DNA of 64,000 nt from an archaeon (lineage in GTDB: Archaea > Thermoproteota > Nitrososphaeria > Nitrososphaerales > Gagatemarchaeaceae): the NCBI GenBank assembly GCA_016432545.1, contig CP066694.1, positions 1,116,001-1,180,000 on the forward strand, in the 5' to 3' direction. Position 1 is the first letter of the stretch, and every line of letters begins with the position of its first letter. The position numbers were made by a program, and so were the translations under genes. Of the stretch, positions 1-6,482 are shown piece by piece. The notes below the pieces were generated by a model. It made no database searches and was not told the DNA's origin. It saw only the letters and a list, made by a program, of their open reading frames with translations.

Positions 1-538
1 GGACGCCCTTGAACCGCGGGCTACTCGTGGAAGTCCCAGATTCATCGACGAGCTCCACGGCGGCGCCTGGGACCTCGATGGCGAGCACCTCGGCGATCCT
101 CTGGGCGAGGCTGGGGTTCCCGCTCCCGACCCTCACCACGAACCTCTGCGCCTTGATCCCCTTCCAGAAGGCCTGAATCCTCGCGGAGACGCTCTTCACC
201 GAGTTGTAGGTCCCGAAGGCCAGTGGCGTCTCGCCGTAGAAGACCGCCATCCCTGTGCGCGTCCCGGGGTCGACCCCCACGAGGACGGGGAGACCCGCGC
301 CGTCCATGCTCGACAGGAGTTGGCCCTTGAAGACGCCGGGGTTCTCGTCGAGGTCCTCCAAGGAGAGGGCCTTGTCCCCGAAGCGCGAAGCTTCGGACGT
401 CGTGGTGAGAATGAGGGAACAGGCCTTGTAGTCGGAGTCGGGCAGCATGCTCGTGAATGGAAGGCCCGCCCTCCTGAGCCGCGAGACCAGCGCGTAGTAC
501 TCATGCCCCTTCTCGGTGACCACGCAGATCCGGTTCAT
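1..538 (-). CDS. RuvC/RNase H-fold protein, 3' end outside window
   Basis: An open frame begins at ATG 538 and runs leftward off the window, giving at least 179 residues without a stop. About 85 residues in there is a clear RNase H-fold first strand, VGVDPGTRTGMAVFYGE, of the kind seen in RuvC and RuvX-type resolvases, where the Asp binds metal. A second block, VVRVGSGNPSLAQRIAE, follows as expected for this fold. The N-terminal 80 residues match nothing I recognise. It is divergent from the RecA-like gene across 39 bp. I infer a nucleic-acid nuclease or a non-catalytic relative; the C-terminal acidic residues lie outside the window. Confidence 0.75.
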   Translation of the reverse strand, partial: MNRICVVTEKGHEYYALVSRLRRAGLPFTSMLPDSDYKACSLILTTTSEASRFGDKALSLEDLDENPGVFKGQLLSSMDGAGLPVLVGVDPGTRTGMAVFYGETPLAFGTYNSVKSVSARIQAFWKGIKAQRFVVRVGSGNPSLAQRIAEVLAIEVPGAAVELVDESGTSTSSPRFKGV

Positions 539-577
539 TTTGAAATACTGTCAGACGAGAGACGGACTGGTGGACTA

Positions 578-1180
578 TTGAGCTTTGGCGCGGTGGAGGC
601 CGACTCCTTCCTCGGACCGCTCAGGGGGAAGGCTACGACCCTTCTCGTGGAGGACCGCGGGTCGAACCTTGCCCTCGCTGCTGCAATACTGGCTGCTGCT
701 TCCTACACGAGTCGCGGGTGCTCAGTCCTCGACCTTGACGCCCTCTACGCTTCGAACGCGGACCGAGTCACGGGCGGCCTCTCTCCGAGGGCCGCGAGGG
801 CGACAAGGCTCCTCGTCCCCAATCCGGGAGCCAGGGTAGAGCGGGCGTTCGCCACTCTCTGCTCGGCGGAGTCGGACGTGCTCGTCGTGGACAGCCTGAA
901 CAGTCTCTACCATCTTCTTTCGGCCGGCGAAGCGGGCTCGAGGACCAGGAGGATAGGATTCGCGGCCGAGGCTCTTTCCTTCGCCGCCAGGACCGGAGGC
1001 GCCGTCTCTCTGACCACGATGTACAGGCGCGAGGGTCCCCCGCGAGCGGGAGGGGGCAGGCCCATCTCCCATCTCGTGGAGGTGGTCGCTTCCGTCAGCG
1101 TCAGGGGCGGAAACCTAGAGCTGACCTGCGAAAAGGGCGACGCCTGGCCTGGCAGGAAGCTGACTGTCAGTATCCCTTGA
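578..1180 (+). CDS. RecA/KaiC-like protein with degenerate P-loop
   Basis: I place the start at TTG 578, preceded by a TATA-like GAAATAC about 28 nt upstream. The product is about 200 residues. The body resembles RecA/RadA/KaiC-superfamily ATPases: a Walker-B-like strand DVLVVDSLNSLYHLL near residue 105 and a later strand ending SLTTMYRREG. At the Walker A position the sequence is LLVEDRGSNLALAAA, with no GKT/S, so ATP binding is doubtful. The frame stays open upstream to 320 but that part is antisense to the RuvC-like gene and is probably a shadow. It could be an inactive partner of RadA or of the divergent gene. Its 3' end overlaps the convergent membrane gene by 14 nt. Confidence 0.7.
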   Translation: MSFGAVEADSFLGPLRGKATTLLVEDRGSNLALAAAILAAASYTSRGCSVLDLDALYASNADRVTGGLSPRAARATRLLVPNPGARVERAFATLCSAESDVLVVDSLNSLYHLLSAGEAGSRTRRIGFAAEALSFAARTGGAVSLTTMYRREGPPRAGGGRPISHLVEVVASVSVRGGNLELTCEKGDAWPGRKLTVSIP

Positions 1181-1571
1181 TTATCGCTACTTGCAGGCCT
1201 GTCAGGATTGAAACGATGATTAGCAGCAGAGACAGTCCGAGGTACAAGTTGACTGTCCTGGTCCTTGTCGTCTGCTTTCCGCTCAGGTAGGCCAGGTATA
1301 TGCCCGCGCCGCCGACCACGATTACGAACGCGTTGATGATCGCCTCGGCCACACTCTGAGCGCCGCCGCTCGGGTAGATGATGAAACCCTGGCTGGGGAC
1401 CGGGAAGACGATCGCGTTGATGAAGCCCGCCATGAGGCCCACTATCACGAGGACGTAGAGGACTTGGAGGAGGCCCCCTCGCCCTGTGGAGGAGTCTACG
1501 AAGCCCCAGAGCCATCCTTTTGCCGCGCCTACCGTCTTGGCATACCCCGAAGCCAGCACGCGTCTAATCAA
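1167..1571 (-). CDS. Small integral membrane protein
   Basis: 134 residues starting at TTG 1571, overlapping the stop of the preceding zinc-protein gene by 8 nt, so it is probably the last gene of the topA operon. Three hydrophobic segments are evident: LLQVLYVLVIVGLMAGFINA (about residues 34-53), a second around IINAFVIVVGGAGIYLAYL (about 78-96) and a third, LGLSLLLIIVSILTGLQVAI (about 111-130). Between them lies a short Pro/Gly-rich extracellular or lumenal loop. I do not recognise the family; the topology is vaguely like small OST3/6-type membrane subunits but there is no motif to prove it. Confidence 0.7.
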   Translation of the reverse strand: MIRRVLASGYAKTVGAAKGWLWGFVDSSTGRGGLLQVLYVLVIVGLMAGFINAIVFPVPSQGFIIYPSGGAQSVAEAIINAFVIVVGGAGIYLAYLSGKQTTRTRTVNLYLGLSLLLIIVSILTGLQVAIIKGY

Positions 1572-1773
1572 CTGATTCCAACCTCTCAGCTACCTCTTTT
1601 ACCCACTGCCCCGTTTGTGCGCTGCGTTTAACGTTATCCAAATAATCTTTCCAACCCATCTTCCCATAGGCTTCGACCCACTCTTTGTAGGCAGCCTTGA
1701 GTCTCGACTTTGCCTCTTCGTGATACTGGCAGAGGTCGGACTCTGCCTCCCTGCTGCAGAGGGAGCACTTCAT
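1564..1773 (-). CDS. Small zinc-binding protein downstream of topA
   Basis: A 69-residue protein starting at ATG 1773, whose start overlaps the topA stop (ATGA), so translation is coupled. It opens with MKCSLCSREAESDLCQYH, giving C-x2-C and C-x2-H, a treble-clef-like zinc site. The rest is a predicted helical stretch (EEAKSRLKAAYKEWVEAYGK) ending VAERLESVD. The longer frame to 1824 lies inside topA and is rejected as the start. The function is unknown; tight coupling to topA suggests an accessory to the topoisomerase or simply co-transcription. Confidence 0.7.
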   Translation of the reverse strand: MKCSLCSREAESDLCQYHEEAKSRLKAAYKEWVEAYGKMGWKDYLDNVKRSAQTGQWVKEVAERLESVD

Positions 1774-3926
1774 TTCTTGGCCCTCTTCCGCCCTGGGCAA
1801 TCGATGTTGACGCAGAGCCTCCACGGGGTCCTTCCCCCTGAGACATAGACTTCAGGCCACGAGCAGTGCCTACAGGCCTTGCCGGCCCGCCTGATTGCGC
1901 CGCGCTGGGGCAGAGGCGAGGAGGCTATACATCCAGTCCTGTAGTTAGAGCATCCCACGAACCGCTTCTTCGTCTTGGCCGACCTGATGATCTTCAGTGT
2001 CCCGGTCTTGCAGACAGGGCAGGGTCCGAGGCCGTCCGCGACAGCCTCCGAGGACCGGAGGGCCCGGTCGAGTTCGTCTCCGACCTGGGAGCCATTGGCG
2101 GTGAGGCCGATCAGCTGCTCGGCGATGGTCCTGATCGCGTCCCTCAGAATGTCTGCTTCGCCAGAGCCAGAAGCCTCTATGCGCCCGAGTTCCTCCTCGA
2201 TCTCCTTGGTGAGGGAGGGGCTTACTATCTGAGGGGCGTACTTCCTCATCGCCTCGACCACGGAGAACCCTAGCTCTGTGACTTCCATCTTCTCCCCTCC
2301 GACGTAGCCCCTCTGCACCAGGGTCGAGATGATCTCCGCCCGGGTGGCTTTAGTCCCAATGCCGTCCCTCTCCATCCTTTCGAGGAGAGAGGCCTGGTCG
2401 TACCTCCGCGGCGCCTGCTCTGTCTTCTCCTCGACGTCGACGCTTTCGACCTTGACGCTGTCCCCCTTGTTCGCCGACGGAAGTTCGGCCTCCCTGGACC
2501 TTGCGTATCTGCCGTACGACGCCTGCCAACCCGGTTCGAGGGTCCTGCCTCCGCTCAGTCTGAAGCGGTGCTCCCCGACTGATACCTCCACCTCGAGGAC
2601 CTCCCTCTTCGCCGCTGGTCCGAAGGCGGCCAGGAAGCGCCTGACCACGAGGTCGTATACTTGCCCGTCCGGGAAGCGCAGGGCCCTGCCCGGCTCTCCC
2701 CCGGTTGGATAGATTGCAGGATGGGCGGGGTCGTACCTCTGTCCCTGCGCAGGCCTGAGGGGACTGCGCGTCAGCTCTGCGACGAGCTTGGAGTATTCAG
2801 GAGACCGGCCGAGGCCTTTGAGGATGCCCGGGTAGCCTATCGAAGGCGGGAGTCGCTGGCTCTCAGTCCTGGGGTACGAAATCAGCGCCGCCAGGTAGAG
2901 GCGTTCGGCTGCCTGCGAGGTCCTGCTCGGCGGCAGGCGGAGGTGCCGATAGGCCTCCTTCTGAAGGTCTCCCAGGTTGAAGGCGGGAGGAGCAGGGACG
3001 AGGACAGTTCCCCGCGAAGCCTTCGTCACGGTCCCCTCCCTGCCAGCGCAGGCGGCCTGGACTTCCTCGGCCCCGGCCAGCGTCGGAACCCCCTCCCTGG
3101 AGTACTGGCCTTCGAAGCTGACGTCGCCCCTTCTGAAGGTCGCTGCGACCTTCCAGAACGGGACCGGGACGAACTGGCGTACCTCGACCTCGCGTTCGTG
3201 CAGGAAGCCCAGGGTCGGGCCCTGGACGCGACCCATGCTGATGGTCGCGTACCTCCGCCCCGGCCTGAGGGCGGAGCGGGAGAGGACTCGCGACAGGTTG
3301 ACCCCCCACGCGAAGTCGATGACGTGCCTCGCCCTCCCCGCGGCCGCCAGCCCCTGGTGCCTCTGGGCTTCTGCACCATCGAAGGCCGCCACTATGTCGT
3401 CCACGGTGAGCGTGGAGAACTTGGCCCTGAGGGCGTCCTCCTCCCTGCCCTCGCACGCATACCTCAACACGTTGAACCCTATGGTCTCGCCCTCTACGTC
3501 GAAGTCGCAGGCATTGATCAGTTTCTTGGCGCCGGCAGCGAGGCTCCTGATCGCTGCGACCCTCCGCGCCAGACCTTTCGAACCCTCCTCGACCAGGTCC
3601 GAGGGGTACCACTCGGTGTCAAAGACTGGGAAGACGACCCTTTCATCAAAGGGGTCGGAGACGGAGTAGACGTGCCCCAGGGCCGAGCAGACGACGAATT
3701 CCTCCACTCCGCGCCTCAGGCGGTACGCGGTAGTCCCTAGCACTACAAAGGGCCTGGCGCGGCCTCCCGACAGGGCGTCCGCGACCCTCCTCGCGGCGTC
3801 GGGCTTTTCGCAGACTACGAGGGTGTGCCCCTCGCGCGTCTTCCCGTCTACGAAAAGGAGCCGTCTATCTTCCTGACTTCCACCACATACTTCGCGGTCG
3901 AGAGCTTGGTCCCGCACTTCTTGCAC
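1770..3926 (-). CDS. topA: DNA topoisomerase I, type IA (archaeal TopA)
   Basis: Relaxes negative supercoils by transient cleavage of one DNA strand. The TOPRIM domain starts with LVVCEKPDAARRVADAL and carries the metal-binding ACDFDVEGETIGFNV; the catalytic tyrosine is in ALISYPRTES, with the expected RxQ-like GRVQGPTLG before it. The C-terminus has zinc-ribbon cysteines, CPVCKTGTL with GCSNYRTGC, then CRHC and NIDCPGRK. Near 700 residues is normal for the family. The start is unclear: no ATG, GTG or TTG lies close to the TOPRIM domain, and the nearest in-frame starts are GTGs at 3926 and 3917, inside the upstream zinc-ribbon gene. The last codons overlap the next gene's ATG. Confidence 0.95.
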   Translation of the reverse strand: MQEVRDQALDREVCGGSQEDRRLLFVDGKTREGHTLVVCEKPDAARRVADALSGGRARPFVVLGTTAYRLRRGVEEFVVCSALGHVYSVSDPFDERVVFPVFDTEWYPSDLVEEGSKGLARRVAAIRSLAAGAKKLINACDFDVEGETIGFNVLRYACEGREEDALRAKFSTLTVDDIVAAFDGAEAQRHQGLAAAGRARHVIDFAWGVNLSRVLSRSALRPGRRYATISMGRVQGPTLGFLHEREVEVRQFVPVPFWKVAATFRRGDVSFEGQYSREGVPTLAGAEEVQAACAGREGTVTKASRGTVLVPAPPAFNLGDLQKEAYRHLRLPPSRTSQAAERLYLAALISYPRTESQRLPPSIGYPGILKGLGRSPEYSKLVAELTRSPLRPAQGQRYDPAHPAIYPTGGEPGRALRFPDGQVYDLVVRRFLAAFGPAAKREVLEVEVSVGEHRFRLSGGRTLEPGWQASYGRYARSREAELPSANKGDSVKVESVDVEEKTEQAPRRYDQASLLERMERDGIGTKATRAEIISTLVQRGYVGGEKMEVTELGFSVVEAMRKYAPQIVSPSLTKEIEEELGRIEASGSGEADILRDAIRTIAEQLIGLTANGSQVGDELDRALRSSEAVADGLGPCPVCKTGTLKIIRSAKTKKRFVGCSNYRTGCIASSPLPQRGAIRRAGKACRHCSWPEVYVSGGRTPWRLCVNIDCPGRKRAKK

Positions 3927-4024
3927 CTATAGTCGGACGCCTTCATGACGTCGGCGGGGGACCTCAGGTCGAAGCCCGAGTAAAGAGCGGTCCCGCACGA
4001 CATGCAGGCTATCTCGTAAGTCAG
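3848..4024 (-). CDS. Small zinc-ribbon protein between cofE and topA
   Basis: About 58 residues in a different frame from the topA N-terminus. Visible cysteine pairs are CMSCG near the start and CKKCG about 25 residues later, a compact zinc ribbon; the tail reads KYVVEVRKIDGSFS. The first Cys precedes the only in-frame ATG, so that ATG cannot be the start. The best candidate is CTG 4024, preceded by GGTG 5 nt upstream as a short Shine-Dalgarno. It sits 43 nt after the cofE stop, on the same strand. Family unknown, but such short ribbons are frequent in archaeal operons. An alternative is that a frameshift joins it to topA. Confidence 0.6.
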   Translation of the reverse strand: MTYEIACMSCGTALYSGFDLRSPADVMKASDYRCKKCGTKLSTAKYVVEVRKIDGSFS

Positions 4025-4067
4025 CGTCGCACCGGCGTACCCTTGGCGTGGAGGGTGTATGAAGATT

Positions 4068-4838
4068 TCACGACGTGGGACCTGAGTAACCGAGGCTCCG
4101 CATGTAGACGCAGTCGCTCATTGCGATGGCGAATCTCCTCGCGGGGTACTCGGCCTTGCGGAGGAGGCTCTTCTTCAGCCCCCTGACCAGCACGATGGGT
4201 GCGCCTTCGTCCGACTCTCCCATCAGGACCTCGGCGGCGGAGCTCAGGTCGTCGGCGACGGCCTGCGTGGTGACCTTGAGCACGTTCCCGAAGAGGTCCA
4301 GCTTCCCTCTCATGTCCACTATCCCCTCGATTCCCGAGGCAGAAACAGCGACGCCCACGGTTCCCCTCCTGGTCGGCGCCAGCCTGCTGTCGCAGATTAC
4401 GACCCCTATGGATATGCCCAAGGAGAGCTGGATGGCTTCGCGGAGCCTCCAGGCCGAGGCCTCAGGCCGTCTCGGATAGAGCACGACGGTGCCGTGCCCA
4501 ATGTTGGACTTGTCGATCCCCGCGTTGGGCGTGAGCAGCCCCTCCTTGGTGGCCATCAGGAAGCCCGGAAGTCCTCCGATGACGAGGTCGGACTCCCTGA
4601 GCACGAGTTCGCAGAGCCGAGGGTCGAGCCGATGGATCCTTGCCAGCTCTCTTGCCCTGGCGCCCGGCCTGACTCGGCTCAGGCGCACGACGCGCCCCTC
4701 AGAAATCGCGACAAACTTGCTAGAGATCACAAGGACGTCGCCGTCCTTCAGGATCCCTCCGAGGGACTCCTCCACGAGGCTGAGAAGGTCAAAGCCGGAA
4801 CTCTTGGTCCCGGTCCTTACCGCCTGGAGTGTAAGCAA
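4068..4838 (-). CDS. cofE: Coenzyme F420:L-glutamate ligase (CofE)
   Basis: Adds glutamates to F420-0 using GTP, the last step of F420 biosynthesis in the cytoplasm. Family hallmarks are present: VISSKFVAISEGRVV near the N-terminus, LLTPNAGIDKSNI in the middle, and VVICDSRLAPTRRGTVGVAVS followed by GIEGIVDMRGKLDLFG. Start TTG 4838 gives 256 residues, the usual length; the frame open to 5042 is antisense to gcvT. A TATA-like TATTTAAG lies 26-32 nt upstream, so the mRNA is probably leaderless and shares its promoter with gcvT. No other F420 genes are seen in the window. Confidence 0.9.
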   Translation of the reverse strand: MLTLQAVRTGTKSSGFDLLSLVEESLGGILKDGDVLVISSKFVAISEGRVVRLSRVRPGARARELARIHRLDPRLCELVLRESDLVIGGLPGFLMATKEGLLTPNAGIDKSNIGHGTVVLYPRRPEASAWRLREAIQLSLGISIGVVICDSRLAPTRRGTVGVAVSASGIEGIVDMRGKLDLFGNVLKVTTQAVADDLSSAAEVLMGESDEGAPIVLVRGLKKSLLRKAEYPARRFAIAMSDCVYMRSLGYSGPTS

Positions 4839-4863
4839 CGGGCAACGAAAGTCACTTCGGCTC

Positions 4864-4870
4864 TTAAATA
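4864..4870. promoter_or_regulatory. Shared bidirectional TATA box for cofE and gcvT
   Basis: TTAAATA (TATTTAA on the other strand) is the only AT-rich element between the divergent starts. Its centre is 26 nt from gcvT ATG 4893 and 29 nt from cofE TTG 4838, the spacing expected between an archaeal TATA box and the start of a leaderless transcript, in both directions. I infer that one TBP site serves both genes, with orientation set by flanking BRE sequence. Confidence 0.6.
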
Positions 4871-4892
4871 GACTAAAGTCTCGCACGGTCCC

Positions 4893-6008
4893 ATGCCGCT
4901 GGAGACCCAGCTCCACTCCTACCACGCAGCCCATGCCAAGATGACCGAGTTTGCCGGATACGACATGCCGCTCTGGTACACAACCACGACGGAGGAGCAC
5001 ATGGCGGTCCGCAATGGCTCTGGAATCTTCGACGTCTCCCACATGGGGCGCTTCTCGCTCAAGGGGCGCGGCTCCACCGCCTACCTCGAGGGGATGGTCC
5101 CGACCGGGGTCGCGCGCCAGCAGGCGGGGAGGGCGTTCTACACGATGCTTCTGAACGAGAGAGGGGGGATCATAGACGACCTAATCATCGCGAAGCTGGG
5201 CCTTGAGGAGTACCTGCTCGTCGTAAACGCGGCCAACGCCTCGAAGGACCTTGAGCACCTCAAGGGCCGCCTGCCCAAAGAGGGGGCCCAGGTCGAGGAC
5301 CTGACGTCAGGCTCTGCCATGGTCGCCATCCAGGGGCCGCAGGCCCAGGCCTCTCTGCAGCCACTGACCGACATCGACCTTGCGCAGCTGAAGAAGTTCA
5401 GGAGCTCGAGGGCCAGGGTCCTCGGAGAGGAGGCCCTCATATCGAGGACGGGGTACACGGGCGAGGACGGGTTCGAGGTGATAGTGTATGGGCCTACGAA
5501 CGAGAACCCGCAGGCGGCGGTCAACTTCTGGGAGAGGCTGGCGGCGACGTCTGCCCCGTGCGGACTCGGGGCAAGGGACTCCCTGCGGCTGGAGGCAGGC
5601 CTGCCCCTCCACGGGTCCGACATCGACGAAGCAACGGACCCCTACCAGGCAGACCTCGCGTGGGTCATATCACCCGACAAGGGGGCCTACGTAGGGTCGG
5701 AGGCGATAGAGAGCCTGGCCGCGCAGGGGCCATCATCCGTCCGGAGGGGGCTTGTGCTGGAGCAGGGGATTCCGCGTCACGGGTTCGAAGTCGTGGACGG
5801 TTCGGGGAAAGTGGGGACAATCACGAGCGGAGGATTCTCTCCGATACTCAGGAAGGGAATCGCCCTGTCCTATCTCTCTCCCGCTTCGGACGTCGGCTCC
5901 GAGGTCGGCGTCGTGGTCAGGGGCTCTAGGCAGGAAGGGAAGGTCGTGAAGCCGCCATTCTACGACCAAGACGTCTACGGTTGGAAGCGCCGGAGCAACG
6001 GTAAATAG
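4893..6008 (+). CDS. gcvT: Glycine cleavage system T protein (aminomethyltransferase)
   Basis: Transfers the methylene group from the aminomethyl-lipoyl H protein to tetrahydrofolate (or the archaeal analogue) and releases ammonia. The 371 residues match the family: TEFAGYDMPLWY, GIFDVSHMGRFSLKG, then GGIIDDLIIAKL, the region of the catalytic Asp, and GLGARDSLRLEAGLPLHGSD. ATG 4893 lies about 26 nt from the TATA box, so it is likely leaderless. gcvH follows 23 nt downstream. The P protein subunits and the L protein are not in the window. Confidence 0.96.
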   Translation: MPLETQLHSYHAAHAKMTEFAGYDMPLWYTTTTEEHMAVRNGSGIFDVSHMGRFSLKGRGSTAYLEGMVPTGVARQQAGRAFYTMLLNERGGIIDDLIIAKLGLEEYLLVVNAANASKDLEHLKGRLPKEGAQVEDLTSGSAMVAIQGPQAQASLQPLTDIDLAQLKKFRSSRARVLGEEALISRTGYTGEDGFEVIVYGPTNENPQAAVNFWERLAATSAPCGLGARDSLRLEAGLPLHGSDIDEATDPYQADLAWVISPDKGAYVGSEAIESLAAQGPSSVRRGLVLEQGIPRHGFEVVDGSGKVGTITSGGFSPILRKGIALSYLSPASDVGSEVGVVVRGSRQEGKVVKPPFYDQDVYGWKRRSNGK

Positions 6009-6031
6009 CCCGCCGCTCGCGGGCGCCTCGG

Positions 6032-6439
6032 ATGCAAGTCGGGGGGTACTCCGTCCCGGACGACCTCCTGTACACCAAGGAGCACGAATGGGCGAAGGCA
6101 GACGGCGCGTCTGTCACGGTCGGGATCACTGATTACGCAGCCAAGACGCTCAACGACGTCGTGTACGTGACCTCCCCCAAGGCCGGGGAGAAGCTCATCC
6201 AGTTCAAGGTCATGGGGACGGTGGAGTCGATCAAGGCGGTCTCCGAGCTCTACTCCCCCCTCTCCGGGACAGTCGTCAAGGTCAACTCGAAGCTGGACAT
6301 GAGCCCGGAGCTGGTCAACAAGTCCCCCTATGGAGAGGGCTGGCTGGTAGTCGTCGAGGCCCCGGACTTCGACTCCGAGCGGGGGAACCTCCTCGACGCG
6401 AAGGCCTACTCGGCGTATCTTTCCTCTCTATTGAAGTGA
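6032..6439 (+). CDS. gcvH: Glycine cleavage system H protein
   Basis: Lipoyl carrier shuttling the aminomethyl intermediate between P, T and L proteins. The 135 residues include LLYTKEHEWAKADG at the N-terminus and the lipoylation motif GTVESIKAVSELYSPLSG, with the modified Lys about residue 68; the C-terminus has GEGWLVVVEAPDF. A TATA-like GTAAATAG at 6001-6008 overlaps the gcvT stop codon and is about 27 nt from the ATG, so gcvH may have its own leaderless promoter as well as read-through from gcvT. Confidence 0.96.
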   Translation: MQVGGYSVPDDLLYTKEHEWAKADGASVTVGITDYAAKTLNDVVYVTSPKAGEKLIQFKVMGTVESIKAVSELYSPLSGTVVKVNSKLDMSPELVNKSPYGEGWLVVVEAPDFDSERGNLLDAKAYSAYLSSLLK

Positions 6440-6482
6440 GAGAGGGCCACTTTTAATACCCCAGCGCCGTCCGCCGCCCGAT

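Noticed and set aside
320-577. Upstream extension of the RecA-like frame
   Set aside because: It lies antisense to the coding part of the RuvC-like gene and lacks family similarity; TTG 578 with a TATA-like element fits better.
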